This document shows positions 14,413-20,781 of a DNA stretch of 28,536 bases, piece by piece. The stretch is taken from IMG/VR virus record IMGVR_UViG_3300025940_000019, positions 1 to 28,536 of that record; one strand, given 5' to 3'. The translations under genes were made by a program, and so were the position numbers. Each line of letters starts with the position of its first letter. Positions within the stretch are counted from its first letter, which is position 1. The DNA is from a virus. Below the pieces are notes generated by a model. It saw nothing but the letters and a program-made list of their open reading frames with translations. It was not told where the DNA came from and made no database searches.

Positions 14413-14648
14413 CCGCCGCCGACCGCAACTCGCACGAGGCGCCCGCTACGGCGGGCGCTGAGGCGCAGCCTGGGCAGCAGGTGCGGGGCTACCCGCTGGG
14501 CACCCATCGCCGCCGCACGGGCACGCTCGACCGCATCCTTGACGGCTGGGCTGCCTACGTCTGGACGAACCCAGACCGCAACGATCACGTGCGGCTCGTG
14601 ATCATGGACCTGTCGACGCTCGAAGTGCTCGACGAGGCGTCGAAGTGA
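14409..14648 (+). CDS. Hypothetical 79-residue protein sharing the integrase N-terminus
   Basis: ATG 14409 overlaps the previous stop (ATGA). Its first 19 residues, MTAADRNSHEAPATAGAEA, nearly equal the first 18 of the integrase (MTAARNLHEAPATAGAAA), so the two genes share a duplicated 5' end. The rest (GTHRRRTGTLDRILDGWAAY and HVRLVIMDLSTLEVLDE) is unrelated to recombinases. It may be a small partner of the integrase or a by-product of a duplication. Confidence 0.5.
   Translation: MTAADRNSHEAPATAGAEAQPGQQVRGYPLGTHRRRTGTLDRILDGWAAYVWTNPDRNDHVRLVIMDLSTLEVLDEASK
14410..14464 (+). repeat. Imperfect direct repeat, copy 1 (5' end of 14409 gene)
   Basis: About 50 bases match the second copy at 14646, with one 3-base (one codon) gap and few substitutions. 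The core 14432-14460 (29 bases, beginning GCACGAGGCGCCCG) is identical to 14665-14693. Confidence 0.85.
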
Positions 14649-16183
14649 CCGCCGCCCGCAACCTGCACGAGGCGCCCGCTACGGCGGGCGCTGCGGCGCG
14701 TAAGCCCGCGGTGATCTACACGCGGATAAGCAAAGACCGACAAGGGCTCGAACTGGGGAACGACCGTCAAGAGCGCGAGGCGCGCGACCTGTGCGCCCAG
14801 CGCGGCTTCGACGTCGTCGCCGTGTACCGCGACGTCGACACGTCGGCGTACAAGCGCAACGTGCGCCGCCCTGGCTTCGACTCGACGCTCGCCGCCATCG
14901 CCGCGGGCGAAGCGGTCGTCGTCGTCGTGTACCACCCAGACCGCTTCGTGCGGCGCAACGATCAACTCGAAGGTGTGATCGCCCGACTCGAAGCCGCGCT
15001 CGCGGAGGGCAAGGCGGGCGACTTCGAGTTAGCGAGCGTGACGGGCGGCGGCTACGACCTGTCGACGCCCGCTGGTCGGATGATGGCCCGCGTCGTCGGC
15101 GCGACGGCGCAGTACGAGATGGAGCAAAAGGGCATGCGGCAAAAGTCGAAGAACGTCGAACTGGCAGCCGACGGCTACTGGCGCGGCGGGCCCGCACCCT
15201 ACGGCTACCGCAACGGGCGCATGGCGCTCGAAGGCGGCAAGGCTGACGCGTCGGCGGGCACGCTCGTCGTGCAGCCCGACGAAGCCGTCGAGGTCGCATG
15301 GATGGTCGACCGCATCCTGGGCGAGGGCTGGTCGCTCAACCGCATCGTGCTCGACCTGAACGCCCGCGGCGTGAAGACCGTGCGCGGGATCGCGTGGACA
15401 CGGCAGACCCTGCGGCGCCTGATGCGAACGGGCGCCATCGCTGGGCGAGTCACGACGAAGGCGGGCGCCGATCTGGGCAAGGGCAACTGGACCGCCATCG
15501 TGCCGCACGACCAGTGGCTGCGAGTGCAGGCGATCCTCGACGACCCGCGGCGGGCCCATCGCCGCCCTGGGCCGACGCGTGAGTACCTGCTGACTGGGCT
15601 CGTGCACGCGGCGACCTACGACGCTGACGGCACGATCGTCGGCACTGACCGCGTGCTGATGGCACACGCCCGCGAAGGCGGGCGGCGCACCTACGCGACG
15701 GTCGGTAACGCCTTCGTGAAGGGCGCCCAGTCGATCACGGTCGACGCGGCAGGGCTCGAAGCCTTCGTCGTCGACGTCGTGCTGGGCGTCGCCGACGAGC
15801 GCACGATCCTCGACACGGGCGGCGACGCAGCCTCGAACGCGCTGATCGCCCGTCGGCTCGAAGCCCTCGACGAAGACGAAGCCGAACTGACCGCGGGCTA
15901 CAAGGCGGGCGACATTCGCATGAAGCAGTACCGCGACCTGTCGGCCGACCTGGCGGCGAAGCGGCACGACCTCGAACGGTCACTGACCGTTCGGGCTTCG
16001 GTCGACCGTGAACTCGAACGCTTCCTGACGACGCCGGGCGCCCTGTCGAAGGCGTGGCCGCGGCTCACCTTCGAGCAGCGGCGGCGCATCCTGCGGCGCA
16101 TCCCTGTCAGGATCGACGTCGGGCCCGTGCGCGAGGTCAGGCGCACCTTCGACCCCGCCCGCGTGCTGATCACGATCCCGTGA
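14645..16183 (+). CDS. Large serine recombinase (phage integrase)
   Basis: The product is 512 residues from GTG 14645 (GTGA overlap). The resolvase-type catalytic domain (about 22-165) shows the nucleophile S29 in YTRISKDRQG, the Arg-rich NDRQEREARDL, the block VVVYHPDRFVRRNDQLEGV and the helix-E region STPAGRMMARVVGATAQYEMEQK. The recombinase DNA-binding domain follows (GPAPYGYRNGR, then WSLNRIVLDLNARGVKTVRG and WTRQTLRRLMRTGAIAGRV). A coiled coil (about 400-460) is visible. At the zinc-ribbon position, YLLTGLVHAATYDADG replaces the usual LL.GL..C..C, and none of the expected zinc Cys remains. It would integrate the circular genome by attP x attB exchange. Confidence 0.9.
   Translation: MTAARNLHEAPATAGAAARKPAVIYTRISKDRQGLELGNDRQEREARDLCAQRGFDVVAVYRDVDTSAYKRNVRRPGFDSTLAAIAAGEAVVVVVYHPDRFVRRNDQLEGVIARLEAALAEGKAGDFELASVTGGGYDLSTPAGRMMARVVGATAQYEMEQKGMRQKSKNVELAADGYWRGGPAPYGYRNGRMALEGGKADASAGTLVVQPDEAVEVAWMVDRILGEGWSLNRIVLDLNARGVKTVRGIAWTRQTLRRLMRTGAIAGRVTTKAGADLGKGNWTAIVPHDQWLRVQAILDDPRRAHRRPGPTREYLLTGLVHAATYDADGTIVGTDRVLMAHAREGGRRTYATVGNAFVKGAQSITVDAAGLEAFVVDVVLGVADERTILDTGGDAASNALIARRLEALDEDEAELTAGYKAGDIRMKQYRDLSADLAAKRHDLERSLTVRASVDRELERFLTTPGALSKAWPRLTFEQRRRILRRIPVRIDVGPVREVRRTFDPARVLITIP
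14646..14696 (+). repeat. Imperfect direct repeat, copy 2 (5' end of integrase)
   Basis: This is the partner of 14410-14464. The identical 29-base core is at 14665-14693. The two copies flank the 14409 gene, so recombination between them would remove that gene and leave the integrase intact. Confidence 0.85.
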
Positions 16184-16227
16184 CCTAATCTGCCCGCAGC
16201 GGTGCCCGCCAGGGTCCGTTAGCCAGT

Positions 16228-16262
16228 AGCAGCCCGCCCGCCCTCGTCGCAGGCGGGCTGCT
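16228..16262. terminator. Hairpin terminator after the integrase
   Basis: AGCAGCCCGCC (16228-16238) and GGCGGGCTGCT (16252-16262) form a perfect 11-bp G+C-rich stem with a 13-base loop. It lies between the integrase stop and the end of the leftward operon, so it can serve both converging units. It has no clear U-run, as is common in high-G+C hosts. Confidence 0.75.
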
Positions 16263-16267
16263 GCGCG

Positions 16268-16399
16268 TCAGGGCTGAGGCGTGACGCAGGGATCGACGGG
16301 CGACTCGCCGCTGCAGTCGGCATAGGGCGGCACGGTCGGCTGGTCGATCTTCACGTGCCGACTCGCACACGAACTCGCCACCGCGAGCACGACGAGCAG
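16268..16399 (-). CDS. Possible small lipoprotein overlapping 16351 gene
   Basis: On the minus strand a frame overlapping the end of the 68-residue gene encodes LLVVLAVASSCASRHVKIDQ and a Pro/Cys-rich tail (PPYADC, VDPC), like a short lipoprotein. The frame is open, but the only start before the hydrophobic run that gives a sensible signal is CTG at 16399; a GTG at 16573 would add a long Arg-rich lead. It could be expressed by CTG initiation or by frameshift from the 68-residue frame, or be spurious. Confidence 0.25.
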   Translation of the reverse strand: MLVVLAVASSCASRHVKIDQPTVPPYADCSGESPVDPCVTPQP

Positions 16400-16557
16400 C
16401 GGTACTCGTCGGGCACGTCGTCCCAGTCGAGGCGCGTCAGCAGGTACAGCCCTGCCGTCGAGGCGCCGCAGACGGGCCCGTCGTTTCGTCCCAGCGGGCC
16501 GTCGGCGTCGCGATGGGTCGGAAACTCGACGATCGGCGAAGGTGCCCAGACCGTCAC
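16351..16557 (-). CDS. 68-residue zinc-type protein, leftward
   Basis: GTG 16557 overlaps the upstream gene's stop (GTGA), which supports the start. It carries Cys in PVCGAS and a C-x2-C knuckle in YRCSSCSRWR, consistent with a small zinc site, and an acidic middle (DWDDVPDEY). It is the third gene of the leftward operon from 17295. Function unknown. Confidence 0.5.
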   Translation of the reverse strand: MTVWAPSPIVEFPTHRDADGPLGRNDGPVCGASTAGLYLLTRLDWDDVPDEYRCSSCSRWRVRVRVGT

Positions 16558-16907
16558 GGGCTGATGCTGGCACGCTTCAGCACTGCGGCAGGCACGCCGA
16601 CGGCTCGCCAGGCGGCGTAACTGATGCCGCGCTGCTCGCCATAGGCGGCGGCGACCTCGACGAAGGCTGCTTCGAGGGCGTCGGCGTGCTCGCCGTTTCG
16701 CTGACCTGTCGCTGCCTGCAGTGTGATTCGTCGCTGCACGAGGTCGAGCCGTTCGAGTGCCGACAGTTCGGGCGACTGCAGTCGCTCTTCGACGAGGCGC
16801 AGTCGCTCGTCGCGATGGGGCACGAAGCCATTCGGTCGCCCGTGTGAGGGCTTCGGCTGACCGACAGTTGCTAGGTACTCACGAAGCACGGTTCGCACGC
16901 TTGTCAC
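16554..16907 (-). CDS. Putative HTH-type protein, leftward, 117 residues
   Basis: I take GTG 16907, which overlaps the upstream gene's end by 29 bases; another GTG at 16889 is possible. The product has a long helical region (RDERLRLVEERLQSPELSAL to LVQRRITLQAATGQ) and a C-terminal block AAYGEQRGISYAAWRAVGVP ending LKRASI. The latter is a pattern seen in actinobacterial proteins and looks like a DNA-binding helix-turn-helix (GISYAAWRAVGVPAAVL). A regulator or nucleoid-type protein expressed from the lysogen-side operon is likely but inferred. Confidence 0.55.
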   Translation of the reverse strand: MTSVRTVLREYLATVGQPKPSHGRPNGFVPHRDERLRLVEERLQSPELSALERLDLVQRRITLQAATGQRNGEHADALEAAFVEVAAAYGEQRGISYAAWRAVGVPAAVLKRASISP

Positions 16908-17295
16908 GGGCTGCTCGCTTTCTGCTGTCTGGTGAATCGGATTCGGCGGCGAGCAGCCGACGGCGGTACTCGCCTCGTCGGGCCCAGTGGTCGTCTGGGT
17001 CGAGCGTGCGCATCGCTTCGAGCCACGCAGGGTCGTGCACGTACCAGCGCGACACGACGGCGCCTGCCCACGTGAGCACGTCGATCCGCGTGCAGTCGCA
17101 GACCCCGCAAACGCAGACACGGGCAGGCAGCCCTCGCAGCACGCCGTCGTGCTGGCGCCCTAGTTCGGTCTGGTACCAGCGATGGCCCAGGTCGAGACAC
17201 GTCAGCCCTTCGAGGTCGACGGGCGGCGGGCTGACCGTCAGCCCTTCGAGCCTCGCTAGCCGCCGCGCCTTCAGTTCGTCACTCGAAGCGGTCAT
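16879..17295 (-). CDS. Zinc-binding-type protein, leftward, 138 residues
   Basis: ATG 17295 has a ribosome site (AAAGG) and is the first gene leftward from the divergent control region; an upstream in-frame extension is not favoured. The N-terminal helix (MTASSDELKARRLARLEGL) is followed by CLDLGHRWYQ and ARVCVCGVCDCTRIDVL, a His/Cys set typical of small actinophage zinc proteins, then WYVHDPAWLEAM and a basic end. It is not an evident repressor. It leads an operon with the HTH-type and zinc-type proteins. Confidence 0.6.
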   Translation of the reverse strand: MTASSDELKARRLARLEGLTVSPPPVDLEGLTCLDLGHRWYQTELGRQHDGVLRGLPARVCVCGVCDCTRIDVLTWAGAVVSRWYVHDPAWLEAMRTLDPDDHWARRGEYRRRLLAAESDSPDSRKRAARDKRANRAS

Positions 17296-17418
17296 GTAGT
17301 CGCCTTTCGTTTCGCGTCTCACGGGCTGATCACAGTGCGAGGAATCATGGCATATGACAGCAGTCATGCGGTACAACTGCAGTCTGCAACTAACCGACAA
17401 CTAGCGAGGGCGAGCGCA
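17296..17418. promoter_or_regulatory. Divergent early/lysogeny control region
   Basis: This gene-free 123-bp stretch separates the leftward operon from the rightward early operon. It has locally raised A+T and repeats: CAACT three times at 17374, 17387 and 17398 (steps 13 and 11), a tandem CTGCA pair around 17378-17389, and the near-palindrome ATGAC-AGCA-GTCAT at 17354-17367. These are plausible operators for the HTH protein encoded at 17419. No confident -35/-10 pair was found on either strand. Confidence 0.5.
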
Positions 17419-17874
17419 ATGACGAAGCGGCGGCGTGGCAAGGGCAGACTCGAAGAGTTCGACTCGCTCGCAGCAGTGCTGCGCGCTGCTATCGACGAGT
17501 CTGGAAAGTCGCAGCGTGCGATCGCTCAGCAGATCGGCTGCAGTCAGTCGATCCTGTCGAAGTGGCGAAACGGTCTGGCGCAGCCCGAATCGGCTGACAC
17601 GATTCGTCGACTCGCCGACTGGCTGGGCGTCACGCCTGACGAGTTGCGCGCCGCCCTCGAACGCTGGCAGCCCGTCGCCGTGCTATCGCCCGCGATGCAG
17701 GCAGCGGTCGATCTGCTCGTCGAAGGTCAGCACGCACTGATCATGGTCGAGGTCAAGCGGGCCCTCGACCGCCAGGATCGCCGTCACGCCCGCGCCCTTC
17801 GTGAGTTGCGGCGCCACTGGGAAGATCGGATGGCGGATATGGAGAGGGCACTAGGGCTGCCGCCTGGGCCCTGA
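17419..17874 (+). CDS. Cro/C1-type HTH regulator, 151 residues
   Basis: I chose ATG 17419, which has GAGGG upstream; the frame is open to 17335 but that part lies in the control region. After a basic start (MTKRRRGKGR) an HTH_3 domain spans about 20-75: LAAVLRAAIDESGKSQRAIAQQIGCSQSILSKWRNGLAQPESADTI (described in pieces: RAIAQQIG and SQSILSKWRNG form the two helices). The C-terminal half is a charged helix (VKRALDRQDRRHARALRELR) that may dimerise it. It is the first rightward gene, divergent from the 17295 operon, so it may be the main switch protein. There is no LexA-like peptidase part. Confidence 0.78.
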   Translation: MTKRRRGKGRLEEFDSLAAVLRAAIDESGKSQRAIAQQIGCSQSILSKWRNGLAQPESADTIRRLADWLGVTPDELRAALERWQPVAVLSPAMQAAVDLLVEGQHALIMVEVKRALDRQDRRHARALRELRRHWEDRMADMERALGLPPGP

Positions 17875-17974
17875 CGAGGGCGTCGACAGCAGCGACGGCG
17901 AGTAATCGGTCCCATCGCTCTTCGAGCCGCTTCATGCGGCGCAGTTCCTTCGTCGTACGGTCGTGCTTCGTCAT
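17753..17974 (-). CDS. Possible leftward 73-residue gene overlapping the regulator
   Basis: On the minus strand from ATG 17974 a frame encodes a basic helical start (MTKHDRTTKELRRMKRLEER and WDRLLAVAAVDALV) before entering the antisense of the regulator's 3' end, where the sequence becomes Gly/Arg-rich and shadow-like. The first 33 residues lie in otherwise empty DNA. It has no clear ribosome site. It may be a real small gene, or chance. The remaining empty DNA up to 18157 shows nothing firm. Confidence 0.3.
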   Translation of the reverse strand: MTKHDRTTKELRRMKRLEERWDRLLAVAAVDALVRAQAAALVPSPYPPSDLPSGAATHEGRGRDGDPGGRGPA

Positions 17975-18157
17975 GCTGTCGCCCCGTCGCCTGGGGATTG
18001 TTTCGGTTGGCGCGCGACCCTAGGCGACGACGGTTGCCCATGAAAAGACCCTGATCTATGCGGGCCGTCATGGCCGCGGCAGCGTGCCCTGCAACATGGC
18101 ACCCCGCGCGGGCCCTCGCTCTTCACACGATCACGAATCAGCGCGATCGTCGTCGGC

Positions 18158-18430
18158 GTGGCCCTGGCCCGTGTACCCCTGAACGTCGAGCCCTGCCCGC
18201 GCTGGCGCGTGCGGATCGACGACCTGCGAGTGCTCAGGCTGCAGCGCGACGTGACGGGCGAAGCCGTCGGCGCCGTGCTGGGGCTCACGCAGTCGGCGTG
18301 GTCTAGGTACGAGCGGGGCGAGCGCGGCGAGTACGTCGTCGTCGACCCTGCGCAGTTCCTGGCCCTGCTCGACCTGCTCGACGCCCGCCCGTCAGGGGCG
18401 AGCCGTCGCACCATCGCCGCCGCAGCCTGA
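18158..18430 (+). CDS. Second Cro/C1-type HTH protein, 90 residues
   Basis: GTG 18158. The central part has a compact HTH: WRVRIDDLRVLRLQRDVTG, GEAVGAVLGLTQSAWSRYERG, the typical Xre pattern with GLTQSAWSRYE as the recognition helix. A short C-terminal tail (LLDLLDARPSGASRRTI) follows. It lies second in the early operon, after a 283-bp gap, and may be the Cro-like or excision regulator. The start is the first available in the frame and lacks a clear ribosome site. Confidence 0.7.
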   Translation: MALARVPLNVEPCPRWRVRIDDLRVLRLQRDVTGEAVGAVLGLTQSAWSRYERGERGEYVVVDPAQFLALLDLLDARPSGASRRTIAAAA

Positions 18431-18441
18431 AGGGGCGCACC

Positions 18442-18624
18442 ATGACGAAGCCGAAGCGCGTGCCTGACCTCGCCGACGTCGCCGATCGGCGGTACTACGA
18501 CGAGCACGTCGCCGCCGCCGTGGCCCGCGCCCTCGCGCAGCCCGTCGGCGGCATCCCGACCTCAGCCTTCGCCCTCGAAGTTCGCGACATGCTCGTCAGC
18601 GAGCGCGAGGCGAAGGCGTCGTGA
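18442..18624 (+). CDS. Hypothetical 60-residue early protein
   Basis: ATG 18442 has a good ribosome site (GAAGGGG). The product is charged and helical (MTKPKRVPDLADVADRRYYD, then AAAVARALAQPVGG and FALEVRDMLVSER). There is no motif. The next GTG overlaps its stop (GTGA). It sits just before the nuclease genes in the early operon. Confidence 0.55.
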   Translation: MTKPKRVPDLADVADRRYYDEHVAAAVARALAQPVGGIPTSAFALEVRDMLVSEREAKAS

Positions 18625-18959
18625 GCGTCAGCCCGACGGGCCTGTCGATCGCCGAACTCGAACGCGACGGCTGGCTCGTCGCCCTCGTCGAGCAGAACCT
18701 GCGGCACTCGTACACGACGCGCGACCTCTTCGGCTTCGTCGACCTGCTCGCCCTGAAGCCTGGGCGCACGCTCGCCGTGCAGACGACGACGACCTCGAAT
18801 CAGTCGAAGCGCGTGGCGAAGGTGCTCGCCTCGCCGCACTTCGGCCGCGTGCTCGCCGCGGGCTGGGAAGTGCACGTGCACGGCTGGGCCTGGTCGCGGC
18901 GAACGAATGACTGGGTGCTGACGACGACCGACCTGACCGACCGAAGGGCGGCAGCATGA
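18621..18959 (+). CDS. PD-(D/E)XK-like nuclease-fold protein, 112 residues
   Basis: GTG 18621 overlaps the previous stop. The core DLFGFVDLLALKPGRTLAVQ has the fold pattern of small PD-(D/E)XK proteins (Holliday resolvase/VRR-NUC type): Asp41 in GFVDLLAL and the second strand LAVQTTT, where Gln54-Thr-Thr stands at the usual E-x-K position. A C-terminal strand pair (GWEVHVHGW) completes the fold. The altered E-x-K raises doubt about catalysis, though a Q-x-T form is common in phage members I recall. It precedes the RecB-type nuclease by overlap (ATGA). Confidence 0.65.
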   Translation: MSVSPTGLSIAELERDGWLVALVEQNLRHSYTTRDLFGFVDLLALKPGRTLAVQTTTTSNQSKRVAKVLASPHFGRVLAAGWEVHVHGWAWSRRTNDWVLTTTDLTDRRAAA

Positions 18960-20341
18960 AACTGCTCGACGCCCGTCAGGCGAAGGTGCCGCGCGACCGC
19001 TGGGGGCGCCCGCTGATCGTGCCGCCAGGCGGCGGCGAACGCGTGCCGTACCGCCGCGTCACGACCGTCGCGAACGTCATGGACAACCGTTACGCGCTCG
19101 AAGGCTGGCTGCAGCGATGCGTCGCCGTCGGGCTCGTCGACCGCTTCGACCTCTACACGCTGATCGCCTCGCAGTCGCCGACGATCGACGACAAGGCGAT
19201 CGACGAGACAGTGCAGGAAGCCGTCGAGGCGTCGAAGGCGCACGAGCGGGCGAACCTAGGCACCGCGCTGCACAGGTTCTGCGAACGGATCGACCGCGGC
19301 GAGGAAGACGTATTCGTGCCGCCGCCCTTCGACCTCGACGTCGCCGCCTACCGCGCCGCGACCGAAGGCTGGCAGTGGCTCGTGATCGAAGACCTGATCG
19401 TGCTCGACGGCATCGGCGTCGCGGGCTCGCCTGACCGCATCGGCATCGCGCCCGACGGGCGAGTGCTCGTCGCCGACCTGAAGACGGGCCGCGGCGACGA
19501 CGACACAGGCGACCTCGAATGGGGCTGGGCGAAGATGCTCGCTCAGGTCGCCCTGTACGCCCGCGGGCAGTTCGTGTACGACCAGGCGACCGACGAGCGC
19601 CTGCCGATGCCCGACGGGCTCGACCTGACGGCGGGCGTGATCATTCACCTACCCGCAGGCGAAGGGCGCTGCAGCCTCTGGGAAATCGACCTCGTGAAGG
19701 GCTGGCACTACGTCGGGCTGGCCCTCGACATGCTCGAAGCCCGAAACAACTGGCGCGCCCTGCGCCGCCCGTACGAGCCCGTCGTCGACGACCTCGAAGC
19801 GCAACTGCAGGCGTCGCTCGACGCCGTCGCAGCCCGACAGGGCTCAGACGAGCACGAGAGGGCCCTGCAGGGCCCTGAGAGCGACGAAACGGGCAACGGG
19901 CAGCACTCGACGGCCGACAACCCGCGGCGGGCCGTGCGGGCGATTCTGGCGAATCGTGATCAGCACGACGCCGACGAAGGGGAAGACCTCGACAAGGTGA
20001 CGCTGCAGGCGCTCGAAGCCCGCTTCGCCCTGCTCGACCCCGCAGCGCGGGAATGGGTGACGCTGGTCAAGCGCTCCGCGATGGTCGCCGACGTCAGCCC
20101 GTCGCGGCTCAACCTGAGCGTGCGCCCGACCGTGAAGCGATTCGAGGTCGCCCGCGCCCTCGTGCGCCTGTGCGAAATCGGCGAGAACTACGACGAGGTC
20201 GTGCGGGCCGCGCTGCACACGGCGGCGCCCGACCTGGCGAGTGACGACGTGCCCGTCGGCGCCGCCCTGGCCCTGCTGTCACTCGAAGAGGCGAAGCACT
20301 TCGCGCAGGTCGTCGACCTGCTCGACCGAAAGGGGAACTGA
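18956..20341 (+). CDS. RecB/Cas4-type exonuclease
   Basis: The product is 461 residues. The PD-(D/E)XK nuclease signature is complete: H106 in GTALHRFCE, D160 in GSPDRIGI, D174-L-K176 in VADLKTGRG, and Q197/Y201 in AQVALYARG. The fold spans about 95-270. A flexible acidic linker (about 300-340) carries the 22-base repeat shared with 12141. The C-terminal 120 residues (VTLQALEARFALLDPAAREW) are helical and may bind a partner. It probably digests or processes DNA ends in phage recombination with the SSB-like protein encoded next. Ribosome site AAAGGGG lies before the next gene. Confidence 0.82.
   Translation: MKLLDARQAKVPRDRWGRPLIVPPGGGERVPYRRVTTVANVMDNRYALEGWLQRCVAVGLVDRFDLYTLIASQSPTIDDKAIDETVQEAVEASKAHERANLGTALHRFCERIDRGEEDVFVPPPFDLDVAAYRAATEGWQWLVIEDLIVLDGIGVAGSPDRIGIAPDGRVLVADLKTGRGDDDTGDLEWGWAKMLAQVALYARGQFVYDQATDERLPMPDGLDLTAGVIIHLPAGEGRCSLWEIDLVKGWHYVGLALDMLEARNNWRALRRPYEPVVDDLEAQLQASLDAVAARQGSDEHERALQGPESDETGNGQHSTADNPRRAVRAILANRDQHDADEGEDLDKVTLQALEARFALLDPAAREWVTLVKRSAMVADVSPSRLNLSVRPTVKRFEVARALVRLCEIGENYDEVVRAALHTAAPDLASDDVPVGAALALLSLEEAKHFAQVVDLLDRKGN
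19861..19892 (+). repeat. Interspersed repeat, copy inside the RecB-type gene
   Basis: This is the partner of 12131-12162; the 22-base block 19871-19892 is identical and the preceding GGCCCTG also matches. It falls in the linker segment of the exonuclease, where insertion or exchange would be tolerated. Confidence 0.75.
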
Positions 20342-20343
20342 TC

Positions 20344-20781
20344 ATGGAACTGTTCGAGTCTGGTGGCCCTGCTGTCGCCTTTAAGACGCCGGGCGACCGG
20401 TTCCGCGGCGTCGTCGTGTCGGCGAAAGAGCGGCAGGCGACCGAACCCAGCGGCAAGGTGCGAACCTTCGACGACGGCACCCCGCAACTGGTGACGCTGC
20501 TCAACTGCGAGCCCGTCAACCCTGGCGAATGGGGCGAAGACGACGTGCGCACGCTCTACGTGCAGTCGACGATGCGGGCGCCGTTCGCGGCGGCAGCACG
20601 TGCTCAGCACGTGAACGAAGCGAACCTGCCAGGCACGCTCGTCGACGTGACCTACACGGGCGACGGCGTCACCCAGACCCGCGGTCACAACCCGCCGAAG
20701 CAGTGGTCGATCACCCTGCAGCCGGGCTTCCGCGACGTCGGCTACGTGAACGGTTCGCTGCCGCCTGAAGAGCCGTTCTGA
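20344..20781 (+). CDS. SSB-like DNA-binding protein
   Basis: The product is 145 residues from ATG 20344, with a strong AAAGGGG site. The sequence has an OB-like strand pattern (FKTPGDRFRGVVVSAKERQ, DDGTPQLVTLL, GTLVDVTYTGDGVTQTRG, NPPKQWSITLQPG) and ends in PPEEPF. An acidic tip ending in Pro-Phe is the hallmark of single-stranded DNA-binding proteins, where it recruits partners. It would coat ssDNA during replication or recombination beside the RecB-type nuclease. The OB assignment is from pattern and the tail. Confidence 0.65.
   Translation: MELFESGGPAVAFKTPGDRFRGVVVSAKERQATEPSGKVRTFDDGTPQLVTLLNCEPVNPGEWGEDDVRTLYVQSTMRAPFAAAARAQHVNEANLPGTLVDVTYTGDGVTQTRGHNPPKQWSITLQPGFRDVGYVNGSLPPEEPF

Noticed and set aside
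15029-15967. 312-codon leftward frame inside the integrase
   Set aside because: It is the antisense shadow of conserved recombinase motifs, with no ribosome site and no recognisable domain.
17335-17418. N-terminal extension of the HTH regulator from 17335
   Set aside because: It would run through the repeat-rich control region; ATG 17419 has a ribosome site and begins the typical basic leader of the domain.
18034-18062. TTGCCC and TATGCG with a 17-base spacer, a possible promoter before 18158
   Set aside because: Both boxes match the consensus poorly (4/6 and 3/6), the second is not TANNNT, and the distance to the GTG is long.
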